This document shows positions 37,208 to 44,689 of a stretch of 45,064 nt of DNA, in pieces. The translations under genes were made by a program, and so were the position numbers. How positions within the stretch are numbered: the stretch's first letter is position 1; each line of letters begins with the position of its first letter. Location of the stretch: positions 1-45,064 of the forward strand of contig JALVQI010000050.1 of assembly GCA_027031485.1 (NCBI GenBank), given 5' to 3'. The notes below the pieces were generated by a model that did no database searches, was not told the DNA's origin, and saw only the letters and a list, made by a program, of their open reading frames with translations. This DNA is from Candidatus Aminicenantota bacterium. GTDB lineage: Bacteria; Acidobacteriota; Aminicenantia; JAMOAD01.

Positions 37208-38080
37208 TTATCTTAATTTTACCTTCTTGTACTCTTCTATTATTTGCTTTAAATTAAGGTGTGTATATCTCTGTGTTGTATTTAAAGAGGCATGCCCCAA
37301 AAGTTCCTGTATGGTTCTGAGATCAGCTCCCATTGAAAGAAGATGGGTTGCAAAAGAGTGTCTCAGAGAATGCGGAGTTATCTCTTCATTGATTCCCCTT
37401 ATCAAAAGATGTTTTTTTAACATCATCTGAATATATCTCTGAGATATTCTTTTACCAAAACGGTTTATAAACAGGGAATCATCCTTTGGCTTTTTAGTTC
37501 TTCTCAATTGCAGGTACTCCTTTATTCTTTTTAAAGCAATGCTTCCGAACGGAACTATTCTCTCTTTCTTCCCTTTACCCTTAACTCTTATTAGCTGTTC
37601 CTTCATATCAATGTCTTCAAGATTTAGGGAAACAAGCTCTGATATTCTTATTCCTGTTGCATACAAAAGCTCAAGAATAGCCTGATCTCTTACCTTTGTA
37701 AAACTATCTTTTTTCTCCTCTTTTTTGTCAAGTAATTCATTTACCTCTTTTATTGTTAAAAATTTAGGTAAGGGTTTATCAAGTTTTGGCAATGGGACTG
37801 ATTCGGCAGGATTTATTTTTACAATTCTTTCTCTTAAAAGAAATTTAAAAAAAGATCTTAAAGCTGATATTTTCCTTGATATAGATGTTTTTTTCTCATT
37901 TTTTTCAGATAAAAAGACAATAAATCCTCTTACATCAATGGGAGTAATTTCTTTAATGTTTCTTCCTTCTGTAAATGAATCAAATTGTCTCAAGTCCATT
38001 TCATAATTTTTAATAGTATGTTTTGAAGCGTTTTTTTCATACTTTAAATATTTGATAAATTTTTCAATCTCTTTTTGCAT
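37208..38080 (-). CDS. Tyrosine recombinase XerC/XerD
   Basis: A 290-residue site-specific recombinase, probably for chromosome dimer resolution at dif. The N-terminal SAM-like domain (KYEKNASKHTIKNYEMDLRQF) precedes the catalytic domain, with Arg in YATGIRISELVSL, the Lys beta-hairpin (VKGKGKKERIVPF), HSLRHSFATHLL, GHASLNTTQRYTHL (final His and Tyr). The ATG at 38080 gives standard Xer length; longer starts would overlap the upstream phosphatase gene. It sits in a housekeeping-like operon, not a mobile element. XerC and XerD cannot be told apart here. Confidence 0.92.
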   Translation of the reverse strand: MQKEIEKFIKYLKYEKNASKHTIKNYEMDLRQFDSFTEGRNIKEITPIDVRGFIVFLSEKNEKKTSISRKISALRSFFKFLLRERIVKINPAESVPLPKLDKPLPKFLTIKEVNELLDKKEEKKDSFTKVRDQAILELLYATGIRISELVSLNLEDIDMKEQLIRVKGKGKKERIVPFGSIALKRIKEYLQLRRTKKPKDDSLFINRFGKRISQRYIQMMLKKHLLIRGINEEITPHSLRHSFATHLLSMGADLRTIQELLGHASLNTTQRYTHLNLKQIIEEYKKVKLR

Positions 38081-38081
38081 T

Positions 38082-38711
38082 TTAATACCACTCTGAAACA
38101 AAGCTTTCCAAATGAGAGGTATCATTTAATTTGTAAATTGTATATTCCCTGGATGAATTAAAAATCAGAATACTTATTGATGCATTGTCCAGATGAAACT
38201 TCCAGAAAAAATTATCTTTCATACCAATTGAAGCTGCTAATAGTGTTTTTAAAACAGATCTATGAGAAATCAAAGCAATTTTATCAGCTTTTACTGTCTT
38301 TAGACTGTTTAAAAGGGAGCTTACTCTTTTGTAAACATCTTTAATACTTTCACCTCCGGGAAATTTTATCTTTTCGGGAGTTTCCACCCAGATTTTCCAC
38401 TTGTTCGGTTTTTCTCTTTTTATTTTTTCTTTTTCAACACCGCTCCAATTTCCAAGATCAAGATTATTTAACCTTTCTTCTATTTTAATTTCTTTATCGG
38501 GGAAAATTATTTTAGCTGTTTCGAGAGCTCTGCTTAAAGGACTTGATAATACTAATTCAATATTTTTTCCTTTGAAATAATTAAAAACAGAACTTGCCTG
38601 CTCTTTTCCGGTTTGAGAAAGGGGAATATCCAGTCTTCCTCTGAAAATTCCTTTTTTATTTGATTCGGTTTCCCCGTGTCTTATAAGATAAATTTCCTTA
38701 TTTTCCCCCAT
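38082..38711 (-). CDS. Histidine phosphatase family protein
   Basis: A 209-residue phosphoglycerate mutase-like phosphatase. IYLIRHGETESNKKGIFRGRLDIPLSQTG carries the catalytic RHG histidine; SSPLSRALETAKII and IALISHRSVLKTLL carry the second Arg and His. Relatives include CobC/alpha-ribazole phosphatase and broad phosphatases; no cobalamin genes are near, so no specific substrate is offered. The start is taken at ATG 38711, before which no strong ribosome site is seen. A longer form to 38756 would overlap the preceding gene. Confidence 0.88.
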   Translation of the reverse strand: MGENKEIYLIRHGETESNKKGIFRGRLDIPLSQTGKEQASSVFNYFKGKNIELVLSSPLSRALETAKIIFPDKEIKIEERLNNLDLGNWSGVEKEKIKREKPNKWKIWVETPEKIKFPGGESIKDVYKRVSSLLNSLKTVKADKIALISHRSVLKTLLAASIGMKDNFFWKFHLDNASISILIFNSSREYTIYKLNDTSHLESFVSEWY

Positions 38712-38724
38712 TTTATATTCAATT

Positions 38725-39819
38725 TTAAGGATTTTTTTCTTGAAGCTTTTCCGCAAGATAGATTGAAAGATGATATGCCTTTGATTTTCTGCTCAACTGG
38801 ACTAAACAGCCGGGACAATTGGTTACGACTTTTCTTCCTTCCTTTGCTCTTAAATTGTTTATGGATTTTTCCAGAATTTTGTTTGAAACTTTGGGGTAGC
38901 TTATTGAAAACATTCCCCCGAAGCCACAGCACATCTGTCTTTCTGGTTCAAAAACTTCTATCCCTTTTATATTAGATAGGGATTTTCTTAAATATTGGGG
39001 TTCTTCAAAAAAGTTAATATAGTGACAGGGAATATGTATTGAAACTTTATCCTCAATTTCTCCGATTTTTTCTAAAACTTTGTTGTAATTCTCTTCTTTA
39101 TTCAAGAATTCCGCAAATTCAAATATATTATTAAATCCATAATATTCTTTTAAAGTATGATTCCCTGTAGGGCAGAGTGTAATAACCGGGAGATCTTTGT
39201 ATTGATTTAAGATCTCTGAATTTTCTTCCTTTAAGGCTTCGAATTGCTCCAGATCTCCCCCCGAAAGGAAAGGAAAACCGCAGCAGTTAAAATTCGGAGT
39301 AATTACTTCATAACCCAATAAATTTAAAACATAAATCGCCGAATCTTTTATTTCAGTGATAAGATAGTTTCCGACGCATCCGGGAAAGAGTACAACCTTA
39401 TTAATTAATTTTTTATTTATTTTTTTGAATCTTAAATTAAATTTAGGAAGAGTTGACAGAGGGACATATTTTACGAACATAAAGAGGTGTTTATAAAGAT
39501 TTAAGAATCCTTTGGTAAAAAATTTAAGGGCAATTTTTTTGATAGCCGGGGAATCTTTTTTGAACTTGGCTCTGTTTGCAATAAAGATATCTGTAATCTT
39601 TAAATTACCAGTGCAATTCTTTTCACATGCTCCGCAGAGAAGACATTCCTGGAGAAAGTTTTTTCTAAGAAGGGGAAGGTCCTCCTCGTTTAGTATCTCA
39701 ATAAGAGAGAGTCTTCCTCTGGGGGAATATGTTTCCTCTTTTTCAACATTGTAAACGGGACAGTAAAATAAACAGTTTCCACATTTTAAACATTCAAATA
39801 AAATTTCTTCACCAATCAT
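38725..39819 (-). CDS. GlcF-like iron-sulfur oxidoreductase subunit
   Basis: A 364-residue protein with two N-terminal 4Fe-4S motifs (CLKCGNCLFYCP and CLLCGACEKNC) and two CCG domains (FPGCVGNYL with NFNCCGFPF; IPCHYINF with QMCCGFGGMF), the plan of glycolate oxidase GlcF and heterodisulfide reductase-type subunits. The FAD partner (GlcD/lactate dehydrogenase type) is not in the window, so it may pair with a distant gene. It overlaps the acyltransferase gene by four bases (ATGA). Confidence 0.9.
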   Translation of the reverse strand: MIGEEILFECLKCGNCLFYCPVYNVEKEETYSPRGRLSLIEILNEEDLPLLRKNFLQECLLCGACEKNCTGNLKITDIFIANRAKFKKDSPAIKKIALKFFTKGFLNLYKHLFMFVKYVPLSTLPKFNLRFKKINKKLINKVVLFPGCVGNYLITEIKDSAIYVLNLLGYEVITPNFNCCGFPFLSGGDLEQFEALKEENSEILNQYKDLPVITLCPTGNHTLKEYYGFNNIFEFAEFLNKEENYNKVLEKIGEIEDKVSIHIPCHYINFFEEPQYLRKSLSNIKGIEVFEPERQMCCGFGGMFSISYPKVSNKILEKSINNLRAKEGRKVVTNCPGCLVQLSRKSKAYHLSIYLAEKLQEKNP

Positions 39820-40598
39820 TTCCTTTCCTTTATTATTTTTGCAGGGATACCTGCTGCTATTGTATATTCAGGTATGCTTTTATTAACGAGGGCTGCAGCT
39901 CCTATTATGGCGCCTTTTCCAATTTTAACACCGTCCAAAACAAGCGCCCCGGCTCCTATCCACACATCATCTTCTATTCTAACCCCTCCTTTTGAAATTG
40001 AAGGTTGAAACATAATCGGAATCTCCCTGTTTTCATAGGAATGATTTCCTCCGGCAATTAGATATGAATTTCCGGCGATAAACACAAATTTGCCAAGAGT
40101 AAAATCAGTCTCCGATATAATATAGCAGTTTGCTCCGATGTTAGAATGTTCTCCAATATTTATATTTCCACCTTTGCAGCTTAAGATTGTATTTCTCCCC
40201 ACAACAACATTGTCTCCTATATTTATTCCGCTGTTGTCTTCTCCTTTTGCATCCAGAACAACATTATCATCAAATACAACATTATTGCCAATTGAGATTT
40301 TTTTCGGATGTCTGATAGTCATATTTCTTCCGAAAACAACACCTTTCCCTACTTTTTTAAACAATTTTCTATAGAAAATTTTCCTCAGAAAAAAGCCCAA
40401 AGCTCCCGGAATTTGCGAAAATAAAAGAATTATAATTTCATATTTTAAAAGAAAAAAAAATGAAACATTTCCAAGGAAAAATTCTTTATATTTGGAGATG
40501 AGGCCTTTTTTTTCATATATGAGTTTTTTCTGAGTGGATCTTTCAAAACTATCGTTATCTAAATTACTGAGCTTTTCAGATATATTCTCTTTCTGCAT
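39816..40598 (-). CDS. Hexapeptide-repeat acyltransferase
   Basis: A 260-residue left-handed beta-helix acyltransferase. A charged and hydrophobic N-terminal part (1-95) includes a possible membrane-associated stretch (FFFLLKYEIIILLFSQIPG). From about 95 it has hexapeptide turns (ISIGNNVVFDDNVVL, INIGDNVVVGRNTIL, INIGEHSNIGANCYI), and a LAGGNHSYEN... VRIEDDVWIGAGALVLDGVKIGKGAIIGA end as in WcaF/CysE-like acetyltransferases. Likely an O-acetyl transfer to an envelope or polysaccharide substrate; the acceptor is unknown. The start lies within the HDOD gene. Confidence 0.88.
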   Translation of the reverse strand: MQKENISEKLSNLDNDSFERSTQKKLIYEKKGLISKYKEFFLGNVSFFFLLKYEIIILLFSQIPGALGFFLRKIFYRKLFKKVGKGVVFGRNMTIRHPKKISIGNNVVFDDNVVLDAKGEDNSGINIGDNVVVGRNTILSCKGGNINIGEHSNIGANCYIISETDFTLGKFVFIAGNSYLIAGGNHSYENREIPIMFQPSISKGGVRIEDDVWIGAGALVLDGVKIGKGAIIGAAALVNKSIPEYTIAAGIPAKIIKERK

Positions 40599-41436
40599 TT
40601 TCTATTTCCTCTCTCATTAAATCAATCAATTCTTTCAAATCATTAAATTTAATATCTAAAGTTTTTAAAGCGAAGTCATCTATTGTTTTTTCATAATCGT
40701 TTACATTCCAATCATATAAACAGGCTGTACTTACAAGGTCGGAAAGATGAATTACGGAAGTTAGCTCTCTGTATTTTGGAGCGCGGGAGGGATAATGATG
40801 AAAGTTTATACTTATCACTATATCTTCCGCAAAATTCCATCTATCTAATAAAATAGCCGCTATTTCACTATGGGTTTTTCCCAACAACTGCCTTTCAATT
40901 TTGTGCAGTGAAAAGGAATTTTTATCTTTGATGTTTTCAAAAAGATTTAACCCATATTTAATAATAAAAACATTTAAAACTATTTTCCCCAGGTCAACTA
41001 AAAGGCCTGCAGTAAAAGCATTGTCAGAGGGAAATATACCTTTTAATCGGGCTAAAAACTGAGCTCCTGTTGCTGTTGAGATCGAATGCTTCCATAATTG
41101 TGAGGAGGAAATCCCATACACCGTAAGATCTTTTGATATTTTAGATTTTACGGCATATATTAAGGTGAGTTTTTTTATTTCTTTTATGCCTATCAATGAG
41201 ATAATTTGCTGAATTGAGGTTAATTTTTTTCTGAAACCAAAAAAAGAGGAGTTTGCATATTTTAAAATGTTTGCTGTTAAAGAGGGGTCCTTCTTTATTA
41301 ATTCAGCTAACTTTTTTATATCAATGTCTTGAGTTTTTAATAAGGAAAGAATTTTTGAAGGCACAGGTTTTAAGGGGCGGACATTATTAATCTCACCCAA
41401 ATATTCATCAAGTTCTCTTACTGTTTTTTCATCCAT
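40576..41436 (-). CDS. HDOD domain protein (third copy)
   Basis: A 286-residue HDOD protein: RPLKPVPSKILSLLKTQ, PSLTANILKYANSSFFGFRKKLTSIQQIISLIG and AFTAGLLVDLGKIVLN. The HD pair is lost: LLVDLGK replaces LLHDIGK of the copy at 27732, although a distal FHHYP remains. It is therefore expected to be non-catalytic. It sits between lemA and an acyltransferase, away from the chemotaxis genes. It overlaps the acyltransferase by 23 bases. Confidence 0.9.
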   Translation of the reverse strand: MDEKTVRELDEYLGEINNVRPLKPVPSKILSLLKTQDIDIKKLAELIKKDPSLTANILKYANSSFFGFRKKLTSIQQIISLIGIKEIKKLTLIYAVKSKISKDLTVYGISSSQLWKHSISTATGAQFLARLKGIFPSDNAFTAGLLVDLGKIVLNVFIIKYGLNLFENIKDKNSFSLHKIERQLLGKTHSEIAAILLDRWNFAEDIVISINFHHYPSRAPKYRELTSVIHLSDLVSTACLYDWNVNDYEKTIDDFALKTLDIKFNDLKELIDLMREEIENAEREYI

Positions 41437-41459
41437 CTACAATTAAAATAATTTAATGG

Positions 41460-42014
41460 CTAAAACTTAACTTCCGGTGCCTTCTTCTCCTCTTCATTCT
41501 CAATTTCAAAATACTCCACCTTTGAAAGATTCATCATAGGAGCAACAATTATCCATGGAAAAGCCTTTATTTTATAATTATACTTCATAACACTATCATT
41601 GTAGTGCTGTCTTGCAAATGCGATGGAATTTTCAGTGGTTCTCAGCTCTTCCATCAGTTCCAGTGCATGTCTGTCAGCTTTAAGATTTGGATACTGTTCA
41701 AATACTGCAAGAAGTCTTCCCAATAAGCCGGAAATTTCCCCCTCTGCCTTTAATCTTGAAGGAAGGTCTTTTGCGCTTACAGCTGCAGCTCTGGCTTTTA
41801 TTACCTTTTCAAGAGTTTCCTTTTCATGTTGCATATAACCTTTTACTGTGTTTACTAAATTTGGTATCAGGTCATGTCTTCTTTTTAGCTGAACATCTAT
41901 CTGAGCCCATGCATTATCCACCTGAACTTTTGACCTGAGAAGGGAATTATACAGTATGAAATAGGTGAAAACAACGAAAGCAATTAATGATAATATTATG
42001 ATTAATGGAGTCAT
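41460..42014 (-). CDS. lemA: LemA family protein
   Basis: A 184-residue membrane-anchored helical protein. It has one N-terminal membrane segment (about 3-24), then VQVDNAWAQIDVQLKRRHDLIPNLVNTVKGYMQHEKETLEKVI in adjacent blocks, the LemA hallmark, and ENSIAFARQHYNDSVMKYNYKIKAFP. The C-terminus is Glu-rich. Function in the family is not settled. The usual neighbour, a TPM-domain protein, is absent; it lies nine bases from a Yip1-family gene. Confidence 0.95.
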   Translation of the reverse strand: MTPLIIILSLIAFVVFTYFILYNSLLRSKVQVDNAWAQIDVQLKRRHDLIPNLVNTVKGYMQHEKETLEKVIKARAAAVSAKDLPSRLKAEGEISGLLGRLLAVFEQYPNLKADRHALELMEELRTTENSIAFARQHYNDSVMKYNYKIKAFPWIIVAPMMNLSKVEYFEIENEEEKKAPEVKF

Positions 42015-42023
42015 TTTAAAATC

Positions 42024-42611
42024 TTAAAACTTTATGTTCATCATATGTCTTCCGCTTAACATGGAAAGTCCGAAGATAGGATTTAATATCAAGCCTAATA
42101 TAACCATTACACCAATTGCAACTATTATGAAGATAATCTCATAACCTATGCTTTTATCTTTGGGCACATCCATGAAAATTAACAATGCATGATAGAGTAC
42201 AAAAAGTGAATATATCCATCCCGCAAGTGCGATAAGCCAGCCTAAAACAGGGATGAATACAAAGAAGCTACCTACCCATCCGGGAGTTAAACTATAAGCA
42301 ATTGTTTTTGCTGATTGTTCAAGATTCCCGTTTCCTCCGAAGCTTTTTGAAAGAACCTGCATTAGATACATTAAAACTATGAAATTTAAGATCCCTAAAA
42401 TTAATTGCATAAAAAATAATCTTATTGACCAGGATACTGACCACCACATCCATGATAAGAAACTTCCCAAAGCCGATATAGTGACTAAAATTAAGACATA
42501 GTATACTAAGATGTTGAGCCAGGGATCTTTTTCCTCTTTTCTTGCTAAAAATGTTTCCTTTGGTTTTAAAATAATTCCTTGAACCAAACTGATCAATTTT
42601 CCAAAATCCAT
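42024..42611 (-). CDS. Yip1 family membrane protein
   Basis: A 195-residue polytopic protein with about five hydrophobic segments and the Yip1-type opening LVQGIILKPKETFLARKEEKDPWLNILVYYVLILV, then a central loop (SKSFGGNGNLEQSAKTIAYSLTPGWVGSFF) typical of bacterial YIP1 proteins. The role is unknown. AAAGGAGG lies five bases before the ATG. It is the first gene of a minus-strand operon driven from 42642-42670. Confidence 0.85.
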   Translation of the reverse strand: MDFGKLISLVQGIILKPKETFLARKEEKDPWLNILVYYVLILVTISALGSFLSWMWWSVSWSIRLFFMQLILGILNFIVLMYLMQVLSKSFGGNGNLEQSAKTIAYSLTPGWVGSFFVFIPVLGWLIALAGWIYSLFVLYHALLIFMDVPKDKSIGYEIIFIIVAIGVMVILGLILNPIFGLSMLSGRHMMNIKF

Positions 42612-42641
42612 CTCATCCTCCTTTATTTTTATAATGTAAAA

Positions 42642-42670
42642 ATTATAATTGAAAAAAAAACAAACGTCAA
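42642..42670 (-). promoter_or_regulatory. Sigma-70-type promoter of the Yip1-lemA operon
   Basis: Minus strand: TTGACG (42670-42665), exactly 17 bases including a T9 tract, TATAAT (42647-42642). It lies 31 bases before the start codon and is near consensus. Confidence 0.8.
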
Positions 42671-42675
42671 TATAG

Positions 42676-42720
42676 CTTTGAGCATTGAGCTCATAGCCTT
42701 GAGCTAATTTTGAAAGTTTA
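42676..42720. repeat. GAGC-rich low-complexity intergenic repeat
   Basis: The stretch holds repeated TTGAGC/GAGCT units, including GAGCTC at 42688-42693. GAGCTC recurs near 42818, and a related CTTGAGCC with ATTTTGAA lies near 44636-44660, beyond the AAA/PD-(D/E)XK gene. It is a diverged dispersed repeat, with no open reading frame. Confidence 0.4.
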
Positions 42721-42824
42721 TTGTATTAAGTTATCAGTGTTCATTTATTAAAAATAAATTAAATAAAGAAAAACAATTGATAGCAAAAAATTAACTACTT
42801 TTCTTGTGAACAGCTCAGAGCTCA

Positions 42825-42844
42825 GGGCAATTCATGAATTGCCC
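42825..42844. repeat. Perfect 20-bp palindrome
   Basis: GGGCAATTCA/TGAATTGCCC is a perfect inverted repeat followed by CCTACAG. A partial relative, AGGGGCAATTTACC, lies at about 44607-44620 on the other side of the neighbouring gene. It resembles the short palindromic intergenic repeats dispersed in many bacterial genomes. It could also act as a hairpin at a transcript end, but no T-run follows. Confidence 0.7.
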
Positions 42845-42871
42845 CTACAGATATTCAATATTTATTGTCCC

Positions 42872-42899
42872 GATTCACCATTCACAATTCACGATTCAC
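42872..42899. repeat. Four tandem 7-bp repeats (NATTCAC)
   Basis: GATTCAC, CATTCAC, AATTCAC and GATTCAC follow one another. The last copy supplies the stop codon (42896-42898) of the AAA/PD-(D/E)XK gene, so the repeat and the gene end are joined. Confidence 0.8.
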
Positions 42900-44482
42900 A
42901 ATATCTCCACCTTATAATCCGAAATATTCTTCTCTTCAGTTGAAAAATTAATCCCTATTAACACTATCTCCTTACCTCTGTTCTTATATGGCTCATAGTA
43001 TTTCTTCTCTTTTATTTGCTGTATTGCCTTATCCGAACTCTGATTGCATTTAAACTCTATTATATAATACATATCCCTCGTCTCTATCAATGCATCTATT
43101 CTCCCTTTTGATGTTAATATCTCAGATTTAATTCCCACTCCGCTCGACGATACTATCAAATAAAACAGAATATGAAAATCAGCCTCATCTAACTTCTTCT
43201 TTTTCATCAAAGTATAAGGTATCTCTGAAAATACACTCTTTATTATCTCTATCGCCTCTTCTACCTCTCCTCTGTTAAGCTTACTCCTTATCTTCTTATG
43301 TTTTGATTCCCCGTCCCCAAGGTATAGTCTTGTTAAAATACTTTCGGTAAATGATACTCTTACCTCCTTATTTGGATATGATAATACATAAAGGTCATCC
43401 TCAGCATTATAATCCTTGATTGTAAGATAACCCGATTGAAACATCAGAGGAAGCGGGGATAGTCTATCAAGCTCATATACTGAAAACTGTGAGCTTGATA
43501 CCTCATAATCCTCATATTCAGGTATGTAAATATTACCTTCTTCTATTAGATTTATTAAAAATGTTGGTGTTCCTGTCTCAAACCAGTAGTTCTCTATACT
43601 CCTCTTTTCAAGAGCTGAAAACAGTGAAAATGGGTTGTAAACTTTTACATCCTTTGCTGAAAATCTGTAGCCATTGTAATAATTTCTTAATTCTTCTCTC
43701 AACTCGTCACAATTAAGGTTTTCATCCTCACAGAATCTTTCAATATAAGGAGTTAAATCTCTGTCAATCTCTTCCTCTGTTATTCCCAATATATCACAAT
43801 ATCTCTTGTCCATTGTAAGATCCGTCAGATTATTTAGCTCTGAGAATATAGATACTTTTGAAAATTTCGTTATCCCTGTTATAAATACAAACCTTGTTTT
43901 TTTTACAACACTCGCTCCCTTAAGTACCCCATAAAATGATTTTAATAAATTCCTATTCTCCTCTGCTATCCTTAACTCCTCTTCTCCTTTCCCTATATGA
44001 CTTATTATCGGTTTGTCATACTCATCTATTAGAAAAACTATCTGTTTATTATGCTTTTGATATATATTTTCTATAAAAGCCTCAAAAAATTTCTCTATTG
44101 ATTTCTCATAATTAACTTCTTCTATTCCATTATCTTTTAATTTATTATTTAATGTCTCTTTAATATCATTTTCAAGTATTTCTTTATTATCATTGGAAAT
44201 AAGATTAAAATCCAGAACTACAACAGGATACTCTTCCCACTCGTAATCACTTTTGTAAATATAAAGTCCTTTGAATAATTCCTTTTTACCTCTGAATATA
44301 TTGTAAAGAGTAGAAATCAAAAGCGATTTTCCAAACCTTCTTGGTCTTGAGAGAAAATAGTATTCGCCTGTTGTGATTAAATTGTATAGATGCTTTGTTT
44401 TATCAATATATAGATAATCCTTTTCTCTTATCTTTCCAAAATCACTAATCCCAATAGGTAAATTCTTAAGCTTTTTCTTCAT
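42896..44482 (-). CDS. AAA-ATPase-like / PD-(D/E)XK nuclease-like protein
   Basis: A 528-residue protein of the AAA-ATPase_like plus DUF1703 type. It opens KNLPIGISDFGKIREKDYLYIDKTKHL. The P-loop is SRPRRFGKSLLIST (about residues 44-57), Walker B IVFLIDEYDKP, and RFVFITGITKFSKVSIFSELNNL follows. Near the C-terminus the nuclease-like core reads GRIDALIETRDMYYIIEFKC (Asp and Glu-x-Lys), then IQQIKEKKYYEPY. Such genes occur as many paralogues, scattered in genomes, and their function is unsettled; mobility or defence has been suggested. No ribosome site precedes the ATG. Repeats lie on both sides. Confidence 0.9.
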   Translation of the reverse strand: MKKKLKNLPIGISDFGKIREKDYLYIDKTKHLYNLITTGEYYFLSRPRRFGKSLLISTLYNIFRGKKELFKGLYIYKSDYEWEEYPVVVLDFNLISNDNKEILENDIKETLNNKLKDNGIEEVNYEKSIEKFFEAFIENIYQKHNKQIVFLIDEYDKPIISHIGKGEEELRIAEENRNLLKSFYGVLKGASVVKKTRFVFITGITKFSKVSIFSELNNLTDLTMDKRYCDILGITEEEIDRDLTPYIERFCEDENLNCDELREELRNYYNGYRFSAKDVKVYNPFSLFSALEKRSIENYWFETGTPTFLINLIEEGNIYIPEYEDYEVSSSQFSVYELDRLSPLPLMFQSGYLTIKDYNAEDDLYVLSYPNKEVRVSFTESILTRLYLGDGESKHKKIRSKLNRGEVEEAIEIIKSVFSEIPYTLMKKKKLDEADFHILFYLIVSSSGVGIKSEILTSKGRIDALIETRDMYYIIEFKCNQSSDKAIQQIKEKKYYEPYKNRGKEIVLIGINFSTEEKNISDYKVEIL

Positions 44483-44488
44483 AATAAA

Positions 44489-44517
44489 ATAATAGCATAA
44501 TATTTTTTGTTTTTGAA
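44489..44517 (-). promoter_or_regulatory. Candidate promoter abutting the AAA/PD-(D/E)XK gene
   Basis: Minus strand: TTCAAA (44517-44512), 17 bases, TATTAT (44494-44489) with TGC just before it. The expected transcription start falls at or next to the ATG (44482), implying a leaderless or near-leaderless mRNA. The -35 is poor, so this is tentative. Confidence 0.35.
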
Positions 44518-44606
44518 TAAAATCGGATTAACACTGAGTTATCAGTAAAATTTGAATGCTGAGGATTTATTGTTGTTCGTTGTTTTTTTATTGAATTTAT
44601 TAACCA

Positions 44607-44660
44607 TAGGGGCAATTTACCATAATAGCTATAAGACTTGAGCCAAGATCAAATTTTGAA
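44607..44660. repeat. Decayed relatives of the left-flank repeats
   Basis: AGGGGCAATTTACC and, further on, CTTGAGCC and ATTTTGAA resemble elements at 42690-42850. GTTATCAGT also occurs at about 42731 and about 44538. The order is not strictly conserved, so true terminal repeats cannot be claimed. The gap 44483-44689 has no gene. Confidence 0.35.
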
Positions 44661-44689
44661 TTGATAGTTTTTATGAAAAAATTAAAAGT

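Noticed and set aside
37208-38080. The Xer recombinase as an integrase marking a genomic island.
   Set aside because: Its length and motifs match XerC/D; it lies within a housekeeping-like operon, and no attachment sites or phage genes are near. The tRNA-Pro 5 kb away is not flanked by a visible repeat.
42825-42899. The palindrome and tandem repeats as a CRISPR array.
   Set aside because: The 7-bp units are directly adjacent with no spacers, and there are no cas genes.
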